Assembly (NCBI GenBank): GCA_021817355.1
Contig: JAKAVI010000110.1
Location: 1-7,680 of the forward strand
Reading direction: 5' to 3'
Length of the DNA: 7,680 bases
Source of the DNA: Pseudomonadota bacterium
GTDB lineage: Bacteria > Pseudomonadota > Alphaproteobacteria > Micropepsales > Micropepsaceae
The translations under genes were made by a program, and so were the position numbers. This document shows positions 1 through 6,259 of this stretch, one piece after another. Within the stretch, counting starts at the first letter, position 1. Every line of letters starts with the position of its first letter. The notes under the pieces were generated by a model. That model was not told the origin of the DNA. It was given only the letters and a program-made list of their open reading frames with translations, and ran no database searches.

Positions 1-222
1 TTTCGTCGGCATTTACCGCCCCTGATTCGCGTCCAAACCAAGAGAATCAAGTGCACCCATTGAAATCAAAGGGAAATTTAAAAAAGATGTGTAGATGGGG
101 TAGCCCTTTAGGGTGGGGAGGATGTCAGAATTCTGGCGCTGATGGCGCATAGCGTCATCTCCCCATTTCTTAAGATGGAGCGGTGGTCGAAGCTAGGTTC
201 CAGCTTTGGCCGGAAACTGTCG
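1..222. other. Non-coding left edge with inverted repeats
   Basis: No gene can be supported here. It lies downstream of the leftward CAP lipoprotein stop. One plus frame is open from the edge to a TAG near 150, but it has no recognisable protein character. Visible structure includes a short inverted repeat CCCT-TT-AGGG around 104-113, a 10-bp palindrome CAGAATTCTG at 126-135, and complementary arms at 115-124 and 156-164. On the minus strand a run of six T (opposite A80-A85) lies about 18 nt beyond the CCCT/AGGG repeat, too far for a classic intrinsic terminator. A minus-strand ATG at 12-10 could begin a gene that continues past the edge, but only four codons are visible. Confidence 0.5.
115..164. 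repeat. Compact inverted-repeat element, possible 3' RNA structure
   Basis: The outer arms GGGGAGGATG (115-124) and CATCTCCCC (156-164) are complementary over nine pairs with one bulged base. Inside lie the perfect palindrome CAGAATTCTG (126-135) and GATGGCGC-ATA-GCGTCATC (141-159), whose arms pair completely in plus-strand RNA if one G-U pair is allowed. The second inner hairpin competes with the outer stem for CATC. The element begins 59 nt beyond the CAP lipoprotein stop codon, so it could lie in that gene's 3' untranslated region. No T-run follows directly on either strand, so I do not call it a terminator. Confidence 0.4.
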
Positions 223-915
223 CTAGGGGTTGCTACTTTTAGGGGCCATGGCGTCTGAGCCATTTTTTTTCTCGCGAACCGAGGGTCTGGCCCGCATCGC
301 GACATTGGGATTGGTGTACCATCGCGCGACGCGTGAATGCACGGATTTGCTCGCGTCGGGGTGCGGCGGCATTGCATCGGCGAAGAGCTGGGTTACGAAC
401 ACCTCGTGGCCATTGATGGCGACCCCGACGCCTGTTTGGGTGTAGTCGGAAAAAGCGAGGTTATCGCGGTGACTCTTGCTCCGCATCCAAATTTTGACAA
501 AGCGTTTGGCGAAGCTATTGATGTTTATGCCAGCTGCCTTGGTGTAATATTGGGCCGCGATATTTTCCCCAAGAAGGCCCTGAAAAGACTTGTCACGTGC
601 CATAATGAGGCCTGCCGTGGTTTCGCCGTTGGGCGCGCGATGACCGAGAAAATGCTCACGCGCCATATCCTCACTATGAGTGCGGGCCACAGCTGTGAGT
701 TCCGGATCGAGTACCAAGGGCTTTGCGGCCGGATTGGTTTTAAGTCGATCCCTTTCGACGAGGACAAAGATCCGTCGTTCTAGCTCCGCCAACTGGTTGT
801 GGGAATTGCTGGCCAGGGCGTGGCCCGCGGAAAGCTGACCCTGGTTCGCACATCCTGCCAACATCAGGGCTAAAGCGGTGGTCGCGATCCTGGCGCGGTC
901 CTTTATCCACCGCAT
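223..915 (-). CDS. CAP/SCP-domain lipoprotein
   Basis: The 230-residue protein opens with a lipoprotein signal peptide: basic MRWIKDRAR, a hydrophobic stretch, then the lipobox LAGC with the modified Cys at residue 22. It is therefore expected to be lipid-anchored in the envelope. Residues about 42-182 form a CAP (cysteine-rich secretory/antigen 5/PR-1, SCP) domain, shown by THSEDMA (His80), GENIA (Glu117), SKSHRDN (His149) and VTQLFA near 174-179. The two His residues and acidic neighbours match the cavity residues of the family. Bacterial CAP proteins are widespread, and their biochemical role is mostly unsettled. A basic, Ser/Pro-rich tail of about 50 residues follows the domain and has no recognised motif. 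The start ATG immediately follows the thiolase TAA (TAAATG) and has no strong Shine-Dalgarno sequence, so translation probably depends on reinitiation after the thiolase. Domain call is confident; function is open. Confidence 0.88.
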   Translation of the reverse strand: MRWIKDRARIATTALALMLAGCANQGQLSAGHALASNSHNQLAELERRIFVLVERDRLKTNPAAKPLVLDPELTAVARTHSEDMAREHFLGHRAPNGETTAGLIMARDKSFQGLLGENIAAQYYTKAAGININSFAKRFVKIWMRSKSHRDNLAFSDYTQTGVGVAINGHEVFVTQLFADAMPPHPDASKSVHSRVARWYTNPNVAMRARPSVREKKNGSDAMAPKSSNP

Positions 916-2121
916 TTAGGCAAGGATCTCAAACAGACCTGCCGCACCCATGCCTCCACCAATACACATGGTAACAACGCCAAACTTGGCTCCGCGCCGC
1001 CGCCCCTCGATAAGCAGATGGCCTGTCATGCGCGCACCACTCATGCCGTAGGGATGGCCAATTGAGATAGCTCCGCCATTTACATTCAACTTTTCATGGG
1101 AGATGCCAAGCCGGTCAGCACAGTACAGGACCTGGCTCGCAAATGCCTCGTTGAGCTCCCAAATGTCGATATCGTCGACCTTCAGCCCATGACGGGAGAG
1201 CAGCCGGGGAACTGCAAACACCGGACCAATGCCCATTTCGTCGGGCTCGCAGCCCGCCACGGCGAAGCCACGGAAAATTCCTAGCGGTTTGATACCACGA
1301 TCCCGCGCGATACTGCCATCCATGACTACGCAGGCTGACGAACCGTCGGAAAATTGCGAGGCATTTCCAGCGGTGATGTATTTTCCTTCCTTCACCTTCA
1401 TGCCGCCGCGGAATACCGGCGCCAGAGATTTGAGGCCATCGATCGTGGTGTCTGGTCGGTTGCATTCGTCGCGGTCAACGATTGCGTCAACAATACTTTC
1501 CGCTCCCGTGTTCTTGTCGACTTTCTTCATTTTTGTCTTCAGGGGTACGATTTCATCACCGAACTTGCCGCTTTGCTGAGCCGCAGCGGTCCGGAGCTGG
1601 CTTTCCAGAGCGTACTTGTCTTGCCGTTCGCGACTGATGCCATACCGTTCGGCTACGATCTCAGCTGTTTCGATCATGGACATCCACAAAGCCGGCTTGA
1701 TCTCCATCAAGTGCTCTTCGATGATATTTTTGGTGTTCATGCCGCCCATCTGCACAAGGCTGATGGACTCCACACCGGAGCCTATGGCTACAGGTGTTCC
1801 CTCGGTGATGATCTGTTGAGAGGCCATGGCGATTGCCTGTAAGCCTGAGGAACAGAAGCGATTGATCGTGGTGCCGGAGGTAGTCACAGGGCAACCGGCC
1901 CAGATTGCCGCATTTCGTGCGACATTCATTCCGGTTGCGCCTTCTGGCTGGGCACAACCCATGAAAACGTCTTCTATCTCGGCTGGATCGAGGCCCGCGC
2001 GGGCAATTGCATGCTTGATGGCATGGCCGCCCATGACCGCACCGTGCGTGATGTTGAAGCCGCCCCGAACGGACTTGGCAAGTCCCGTGCGGGCGGTAGA
2101 AACGATGACGGCTTCGCGCAT
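916..2121 (-). CDS. Thiolase family protein (acetyl-CoA C-acyltransferase)
   Basis: A full-length 401-residue thiolase that should catalyse reversible CoA-dependent cleavage or Claisen condensation of (3-keto)acyl-CoA in the cytoplasm. Residue numbers are from the chosen ATG. The nucleophilic Cys90 lies in [10 protein letters not shown], the NEAFA motif is at 324-328, the catalytic His356 lies in GHPYGMSGA, and the second Cys386 lies in [10 protein letters not shown]. The loop [14 protein letters not shown] (about 250-263) also fits the family. All catalytic residues are present, and the length is typical (390-400). An in-frame start eight codons upstream is possible, but the ATG at 2121 begins the standard [13 protein letters not shown] and has GGAGG six bases upstream. 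Degradative 3-ketoacyl-CoA thiolase and biosynthetic acetoacetyl-CoA thiolase cannot be separated by eye. No beta-oxidation partner is adjacent. The 158 bp between it and the membrane-protein stop could hold its own promoter, but I see no convincing -35/-10 pair. Confidence 0.95.
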   Translation of the reverse strand: MREAVIVSTARTGLAKSVRGGFNITHGAVMGGHAIKHAIARAGLDPAEIEDVFMGCAQPEGATGMNVARNAAIWAGCPVTTSGTTINRFCSSGLQAIAMASQQIITEGTPVAIGSGVESISLVQMGGMNTKNIIEEHLMEIKPALWMSMIETAEIVAERYGISRERQDKYALESQLRTAAAQQSGKFGDEIVPLKTKMKKVDKNTGAESIVDAIVDRDECNRPDTTIDGLKSLAPVFRGGMKVKEGKYITAGNASQFSDGSSACVVMDGSIARDRGIKPLGIFRGFAVAGCEPDEMGIGPVFAVPRLLSRHGLKVDDIDIWELNEAFASQVLYCADRLGISHEKLNVNGGAISIGHPYGMSGARMTGHLLIEGRRRGAKFGVVTMCIGGGMGAAGLFEILA

Positions 2122-2127
2122 GGCTTT

Positions 2128-2132
2128 CCTCC
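2128..2132 (-). promoter_or_regulatory. Shine-Dalgarno of thiolase
   Basis: On the minus strand this reads GGAGG, six bases (AAAGCC) before the ATG at 2121. It favours this start over the upstream in-frame codon at 2145, which would place the motif inside the reading frame. Confidence 0.8.
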
Positions 2133-2279
2133 GGAAGGGCAACAAGGAAGCAGACCTTAAGCTGTGAACCTACCTTCCGCCAAGCCTACGGCGCGGCTCT
2201 GGCGTCGAAATCCATACCACTGGGCGTTGTGGCGTGCTCTGGCTCGTCGGATTTTCGCCGCGAGGGTACGAGCTGTAAC

Positions 2280-2900
2280 CTACGGGTTATGACTTGCCGC
2301 CGATTTGATCGCAGGGACCTGATCGTGGGGCGCAGTTTGTCCACGAGCGTCCGCCCGATGCGGGAAACGCAGAGTGAACACGATGACTGAGCCGAGTACG
2401 GCAAGGCCAAGGGCAATATCTCCCGAAATGGAGATATTGGGATCGCTGAGCGTGACCGCATCTGCGACGCCCATCGTGAGTACCGCCAGCGCCCAGGCTG
2501 CGGTGATAAGCAGGTGCGAACGCCACAAGCCCGCAAATCTTCTGCGTGTAGCTGTACCGTGATAGGCAAGACTGAGAGGCTGGCTACGGGCAATCGAAAA
2601 CACGGCAAGCCCGAATAGGGTGGCCTCCACCGCAAGGCGGGTTGTTAACAGGCGCAAATTAGGCTCCAGAAAGCCACCGACAATCGCCAACCCCCCAAAA
2701 ATCACAAGGTTCGCGCCGTCAAGTACGCGCAAGCGGGGTGTATCTACGAAATCGCGGATCGCGATTACAAAAGCCGTAGCAAATGCCAGCCAGACCCCGA
2801 GGTTGAGCGATAATAGCGTAACAAGTGAGAAGATGATGAACGGTGCAAAGCCGAACAGTGTAGCCAGTGCGATCCGGCGCTCGGCGAGGCGTTCATCCAT
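2280..2900 (-). CDS. Six-helix integral membrane protein, unknown function
   Basis: I do not recognise this family with certainty. The 206-residue protein has hydrophobic segments at about 11-31, 33-50, 62-79, 88-105, 129-148 and 160-178, giving six likely membrane helices and short polar loops. Positive charges cluster in RDFVDTPRLRV (49-59) and RRRFAGLWR (119-127), and a hydrophilic His/Ala-rich tail follows the last helix from about 180. The overall size and layout loosely recall small septation-protein-A-like/VC0807-type membrane proteins, but I cannot confirm this. Start choice: GTG (2909), ATG (2906) and ATG (2900) are all in frame. AAAGGTGAT immediately upstream resembles a Shine-Dalgarno sequence and spaces best with the ATG at 2900. 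It lies 60 bp after the TPR protein stop, separated by a hairpin, and is probably co-transcribed with it. Confidence 0.75.
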   Translation of the reverse strand: MDERLAERRIALATLFGFAPFIIFSLVTLLSLNLGVWLAFATAFVIAIRDFVDTPRLRVLDGANLVIFGGLAIVGGFLEPNLRLLTTRLAVEATLFGLAVFSIARSQPLSLAYHGTATRRRFAGLWRSHLLITAAWALAVLTMGVADAVTLSDPNISISGDIALGLAVLGSVIVFTLRFPHRADARGQTAPHDQVPAIKSAASHNP

Positions 2901-2921
2901 GAGCATCACCTTTGGCCAAAG

Positions 2922-2948
2922 CGGCCCGGGCGTTAAGCGCCCAGGCCG
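2922..2948 (-). repeat. Intercistronic RNA hairpin between TPR and membrane genes
   Basis: Two 11-base arms (2922-2932 and 2938-2948) flank a 5-base loop. In minus-strand RNA the stem is CGGCCUGGGCG / CGCCCGGGCCG and pairs at all 11 positions with one G-U pair. In plus-strand RNA that pair becomes a C/A mismatch. It begins 12 nt after the TPR stop codon and ends about 21 nt before the membrane-protein start. No U-run follows (CUUUGG), so it looks more like an mRNA-stabilising or partial attenuating hairpin than a full intrinsic terminator. Confidence 0.6.
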
Positions 2949-2960
2949 TTCGTGCTCTTT

Positions 2961-4256
2961 TTAATGCTGGGCGGGTTGGGCCGGTGACGCGGGAGCGGGA
3001 GTGGCTGCGGCGCCTTGCTCTTTGGACTTTATCCACAGTTTCCACAACGCTGCTGCACGAGCTCGTGCAGGTGCTCCGTCCACCTGAGCCAATTCCTGGT
3101 CGGCTTGCGCGTATTGGCCCTGCGCAGCCAGTGCGATGCCAACAATGAAGTGCGCTTCGCTCGGATCCTTGACGCCCTTAGTCATTGCAGCCTTGCCGGC
3201 AGTCACCGCATCTGCATAGCGCTGATAGCCCCAGTAGTCTTCGGCCAGAGCGAGTTCCTGTTTGCCGTCACGCGCATTTTGCGCCGCGCGTGCAATTTGC
3301 GGCAGAGAATGCTCATCTTCAGACTTTTCGTGGGAAGCTTTGGCAAGAAGCTGGGCGACCTTGCCCGAGTCAGTGATTTTATTGGAGGTCAGCCCCTGCT
3401 GAAGGTATTGGAGGGCCTCCGCGGGATAGCCACGCTTGTCAGCGATGCGGGCCGAAATTGTATAGTCATCCGGCGCGGTTACCGCGTGCGTGATGTAGCG
3501 TAGACGGTACAGATAGAGAGCATCGAGCTCGGTAATGCCGTTGGTACCAAGTGCATTGTCAATCAGCTGACCCCAATCATCCGGTGTCCCGTAGTACAGC
3601 GTCAGCTTTTCCAAGATCTTCAGGGCACCAGCCTCGTCATTGCTTGATGCATCGGCGCTCATGATGATCTGCAATGCAGCCTCTGGCGGCTGCTGCTTGG
3701 CAGCCTCATCCGTGGCGATGGCCTGCTTGGCGGCGGTCTTGGCGTTGGCCATATCCTTCTGATTGTAATAGGCAACGGCGAGATTGGTGAGCGAAGTGGC
3801 GTCCAGTGGCCCCATCTTCTGAAGACGTTCGGCGGCGTTGATCACCTGTGGCCAGTGATGCGCATTGGTACTCAAAAGCAGGGCATTGTGCAGGCTTTGC
3901 TGCTGTTGCGCGAGATCAAGGGTGCCGAACGCCGGAGAGGCGACGACCGCCTCATAGGCCGTGGTCGCTGTCGCGAAATCTTTTTGCTGAACCGCGATGA
4001 AGGCCTTTATTTGATTGATTTTCAGCTGATCGAATGCCGACATTTTCGGCACGCTTTCGGCTTTCTGTAATGCGGCATGGGCTGCAGCCCAATCGCTCTT
4101 CTGGGCGGCCTTGATCGCTTCATTGAGGGGTTCACCAACCGCGCGGCTGACATGCGGCTCCTTGGCAGCATAGGCGTAGGGAACCGTCGAAATCGCGGTT
4201 GCCGACCCGCACAGGAGCGCGGCGATGAATGCGGTGCGGAGGAGATGTTGTTTCAT
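2961..4256 (-). CDS. Exported TPR-repeat protein
   Basis: A 431-residue protein with an N-terminal signal peptide: MKQHLLR, a hydrophobic core at about 8-20, and a likely cleavage site after AYA near residue 30. It should be exported to the periplasm. The mature part is almost entirely helical and Ala/Gln/Lys-rich, with degenerate tetratricopeptide repeats. Examples are SDWAAAHAALQKA (54-66), the KDFATATTAYEAVV region (92-105), LTNLAVAYYNQKDMANAKTAAKQAI (starting 156), GYPAEALQYLQQGL (276-289), YQRYADAVTAGKAAM (344-358) and GIALAAQGQYAQADQELAQV (373-392). The C-terminus is a Pro/Ala-rich tail ending PAQPAQH. Such proteins are usually protein-binding scaffolds, and the partner is not evident. 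An in-frame start 25 codons upstream exists, but the ATG at 4256 starts the signal peptide and has GAGG seven bases upstream. It is the first gene of the leftward set. Confidence 0.85.
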   Translation of the reverse strand: MKQHLLRTAFIAALLCGSATAISTVPYAYAAKEPHVSRAVGEPLNEAIKAAQKSDWAAAHAALQKAESVPKMSAFDQLKINQIKAFIAVQQKDFATATTAYEAVVASPAFGTLDLAQQQQSLHNALLLSTNAHHWPQVINAAERLQKMGPLDATSLTNLAVAYYNQKDMANAKTAAKQAIATDEAAKQQPPEAALQIIMSADASSNDEAGALKILEKLTLYYGTPDDWGQLIDNALGTNGITELDALYLYRLRYITHAVTAPDDYTISARIADKRGYPAEALQYLQQGLTSNKITDSGKVAQLLAKASHEKSEDEHSLPQIARAAQNARDGKQELALAEDYWGYQRYADAVTAGKAAMTKGVKDPSEAHFIVGIALAAQGQYAQADQELAQVDGAPARARAAALWKLWIKSKEQGAAATPAPASPAQPAQH

Positions 4257-4433
4257 GGGTATTCCTCTTCTTAACGCGCCGGCAGCGCCGGCTGCGCATG
4301 CGACACTATCCGGCCCGGCAAATGTGGCCAATGGGAGGCAGATATATCATGCCCCGAGCCGCCCATGGGTCCTCCGTTGCGCGGCCTGACAAAACCGCCT
4401 ATCAGGCTCTGAGCAGAAATTCCAGTTGCTGGC
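4257..4433. promoter_or_regulatory. Divergent intergenic region (promoters inferred)
   Basis: This 177-bp gap separates the leftward TPR gene from the rightward thioesterase gene, so promoters for both directions are expected here by position. I cannot point to a convincing -35/-10 pair for either. Notable sequence: GCCGGC-AGC-GCCGGC (4278-4292), a GC-rich repeat in the TPR leader that is both direct and inverted; an AT-rich palindrome GATATATC (4341-4348), the only such patch; and a Shine-Dalgarno-like GGGAGG (4333-4338) ahead of an ATG at 4349 that starts a 30-codon ORF. Confidence 0.45.
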
Positions 4434-4441
4434 ATGACTGA
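4349..4441 (+). CDS. Possible 30-aa leader ORF overlapping thioesterase start
   Basis: The ATG at 4349 is preceded by GGGAGG with a 10-base spacing. The 30-codon frame starts MPRAAHGSSVARP and ends at TGA 4439-4441, eight bases into the first thioesterase gene in another frame. The thioesterase ATG at 4434 has no clear Shine-Dalgarno sequence of its own, so coupling from this frame is conceivable. The peptide has no recognised motif and could be chance. A competing reading is that the whole stretch is untranslated leader. Confidence 0.2.
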   Translation: MPRAAHGSSVARPDKTAYQALSRNSSCWHD

Positions 4442-4859
4442 ATCTACCGGTACCTTGCCCGAGGGCGCCGAACTGGCGTCTACGGGCGGATTTAATGCCT
4501 ATATCGGCCCGCTTTATCGTCTTCCGGACGAGGCGGACGGCGCGGTGAAGCGATTCTGCTTCATTGCTGCTCTGCACCATATGAATGCGAGCGGCACGGT
4601 GCATGGCGGCATGCTGATGAGCTTTATTGATGTGTCGATGAGCCGTACCACCCGTCTTGTGACCGGGGCCCAGCGTACCGCCACCGTGTCGCTGGCCACG
4701 GATTTTGTCGGGCCAGGCCGTCTTGGCGAGGTCATCCAGTCGCGCGTGCGCATCAGCCGCAGGACGCGAAGCATGCTGTTTCTGGCCGCTGAAATCTTTA
4801 CCTCCGAGCGCATGCTCGCCGTGGCCAATGGTCTTTGGAAGGTATCGGAGGTTGCATGA
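4434..4859 (+). CDS. PaaI-like hotdog thioesterase (copy 1)
   Basis: A 141-residue single-hotdog protein of the PaaI/4HBT family, predicted to hydrolyse acyl- or aryl-CoA thioesters in the cytoplasm as a dimer or tetramer. The signature HMNASGTVHGGMLMSFIDVS spans 49-68. Asn51, His57-Gly58-Gly59 and Asp66 occupy the positions used for catalysis and thioester binding in this family. The second half carries the expected beta strands TATVSLATDFVGP (82-94) and RVRISRRTRSMLFLAAEI. The length is typical for a stand-alone domain. The start is supported by equal spacing of the IGPLY motif (residues 24-28) to the matching IGPVY in the next gene, although a Shine-Dalgarno sequence is weak. The stop overlaps the start of copy 2. 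Physiological substrate unknown. Confidence 0.9.
   Translation: MTESTGTLPEGAELASTGGFNAYIGPLYRLPDEADGAVKRFCFIAALHHMNASGTVHGGMLMSFIDVSMSRTTRLVTGAQRTATVSLATDFVGPGRLGEVIQSRVRISRRTRSMLFLAAEIFTSERMLAVANGLWKVSEVA
4847..4851 (+). promoter_or_regulatory. Shine-Dalgarno of thioesterase copy 2
   Basis: GGAGG lies inside the end of copy 1, four bases before the ATG at 4856. This rejects the TTG start at 4835 and sets an ATGA stop/start overlap with copy 1. Confidence 0.8.
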
Positions 4860-5266
4860 GTACGCCTCTGCCGCCTGGCTATCGGCAGACCGAACTTGTC
4901 GATCCGTTCGAAATCTTTATCGGTCCGGTCTATGAGATCGGTGAGGGCTTAGCCAGGCGCTATGCCCTTCCGGTCGATGCACGCCATGTCAACATGGGCG
5001 GACGCATTCACGGAGGTGCGCTCATGACCTTCGCCGACCTGTCGCTTGGTCAAGCCGTTTGGGATGCCACCGGCCGGGCGGCCGTTGCGACGACAAACAT
5101 GCAGACCCAGTTTCTCAGAGGGGTCCGTATTGGCGACATGGTTGAAGTTGCCCCGCAAATTACCCGGCGCACGCGAACCCTGGTTTTTGCCCGCGGCGAC
5201 TACACGGTAAAGGGCGAACTGGTATTTACTGCACAGAGCGTGTGGAAATTGTTAGGCGAGAATTGA
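4856..5266 (+). CDS. PaaI-like hotdog thioesterase (copy 2)
   Basis: A 136-residue paralogue of the preceding gene and of the same predicted thioesterase class. The motif HVNMGGRIHGGALMTFADLS (44-63) aligns with copy 1: Asn46, His52-Gly-Gly and Asp61 are all kept. IGPVYE (22-27) and QITRRTRTLVF (101-111) also match copy 1. Outside these blocks the two have diverged widely, for example in the substrate-facing strands. The frame overlaps copy 1 by four bases (ATGA), so the two products are probably made in similar amounts and could associate. The 72 bp before the aldo/keto reductase contain a weak hairpin GAGCG-CTAAC-CGCTC (5275-5289) without a clear T-run. Confidence 0.9.
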   Translation: MSTPLPPGYRQTELVDPFEIFIGPVYEIGEGLARRYALPVDARHVNMGGRIHGGALMTFADLSLGQAVWDATGRAAVATTNMQTQFLRGVRIGDMVEVAPQITRRTRTLVFARGDYTVKGELVFTAQSVWKLLGEN

Positions 5267-5310
5267 GTCAACGCGAGCGCTAACCGCTCCTTTACCTTGA
5301 AGGCACAAAA

Positions 5311-5332
5311 TCCCTCTAGCCACAGGGAGAGG
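5311..5332 (+). promoter_or_regulatory. AKR ribosome binding site with possible masking hairpin
   Basis: GGGAGAGG (5325-5332) lies six bases before the ATG at 5339 and decides that start over the TTG at 5297. TCCCT at 5311-5315 is complementary to AGGGA at 5324-5328 (loop of 8), so a small hairpin could hide part of the Shine-Dalgarno. The stem is only five pairs, so its regulatory value is uncertain. Confidence 0.45.
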
Positions 5333-5338
5333 CGCGAG

Positions 5339-6259
5339 ATGCCGGCGGAACTGGTCCTCGGGGCCGTGCAGCTGGGTTTGCCATACGGGGCCGCGAACCG
5401 CACAGGGCAGCCATCACATGCGGAGGCCCTGCGCCTGGTTGGCCGCGCGGTTGACCATGGGATTTCGACCTTTGACACGGCGCGCGCCTATGGGGACAGC
5501 GAAGAGCGCCTGGGTCAGGCATTGGCCGCGCGCCCCGTGCGCATGGTGACCAAGTTGTCGCCTCTGACGACTCTGGCCGAAGATGCCCCGCAGGAGACCG
5601 TCAGTGCTGCAGTTGATGCCAGTCTTGCGCAGTCCCTCCAAGCGCTGAGGAAGGAGCGGATCGACTGCCTGATGTTACATCGCGCCGCCCATCGCACGTC
5701 CCACGGTGGGGCGATCTGGAATCGTCTGCGCGAGCACCTTGACGGCGGGTCCGTTCTGGCGCTCGGGGTATCGGTGCAGACCCCCCAAGAAGCGCTCGAG
5801 GCGTTGGCCTGTCCGGATGTTCAGCATGTGCAGATGCCCTTCAATATGCTCGATTGGCGCTGGCGTCATGATGGGGTGATCGCGGCCATCGGTGCGCGGC
5901 GGCAGGTTACTATCCATGTGCGCAGTGTTTTCCTTCAGGGTGTGCTGGTGGCTCGTGATCCTTCGGTTTGGCCGGAGGTGAGCGGGGTCAGTGCTGACAG
6001 CCTGATCGCGCACATCGATGGGCTGGTGCAAGATCTTGGACGATGCGGTCCTGCGGATTTGTGTCTCGCCTATGCTCGGGGGCAGGAATGGATTGATGGG
6101 GTGGTTTTGGGTATGGAAACCGTGGATCAACTTGAGACCAACGTATCTTTGTTTCTGCGTCCGCCGCTGACACCGCAGGAGTGCAGGCGTATAGAGGCCT
6201 GTTGCCCCCATGTGCCCGAAGCGCTGCTCAACCCGGCCCTGTGGACTGCGCGCGCATGA
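5339..6259 (+). CDS. Aldo/keto reductase family oxidoreductase
   Basis: A 306-residue TIM-barrel AKR predicted to reduce or oxidise a carbonyl/alcohol with NAD(P)H in the cytoplasm. The first strand and loop are VLGAVQLGLPYG (6-17). The catalytic tetrad is visible as Asp46 and Tyr51 (FDTARAYGDSEERLG), Lys72 (VTKLSP) and His114 (LMLHRA). QMPFNMLDWR (165-174) and VRSVFLQGVL (194-203) are typical of the shorter AKR branch with the VLG(T/A)(V/A)QLG start. The C-terminal WIDGVVLGMETVDQLETNV (251-269) matches the cofactor-binding end. From memory, relatives with this start are often found in surface-polysaccharide or acidic-sugar loci, but no sugar gene is visible here. The start ATG has GGGAGAGG six bases upstream. 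The stop overlaps the SDR start (ATGA). Confidence 0.9.
   Translation: MPAELVLGAVQLGLPYGAANRTGQPSHAEALRLVGRAVDHGISTFDTARAYGDSEERLGQALAARPVRMVTKLSPLTTLAEDAPQETVSAAVDASLAQSLQALRKERIDCLMLHRAAHRTSHGGAIWNRLREHLDGGSVLALGVSVQTPQEALEALACPDVQHVQMPFNMLDWRWRHDGVIAAIGARRQVTIHVRSVFLQGVLVARDPSVWPEVSGVSADSLIAHIDGLVQDLGRCGPADLCLAYARGQEWIDGVVLGMETVDQLETNVSLFLRPPLTPQECRRIEACCPHVPEALLNPALWTARA

Noticed and set aside
1..12. Minus-strand gene beginning at ATG 12-10
   Set aside because: Only four codons are visible before the edge, and the upstream GGGGCGG is a poor ribosome binding site; not enough to call.
80..113. Intrinsic terminator for the CAP gene (CCCT/AGGG repeat plus T6)
   Set aside because: The stem has only four pairs and the T-run is about 18 nt away, not adjacent.
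337..783. Plus-strand frame of 148 codons opposite the CAP gene
   Set aside because: The minus frame here carries a lipobox and CAP motifs, so the plus frame is a shadow.
1354..1842. Plus-strand frame of 162 codons opposite the thiolase
   Set aside because: The thiolase on the other strand has all catalytic motifs; this frame has none.
4341..4348. GATATATC as a -10 promoter element
   Set aside because: No acceptable -35 hexamer lies at the right distance on either strand, so I do not call a promoter from it.
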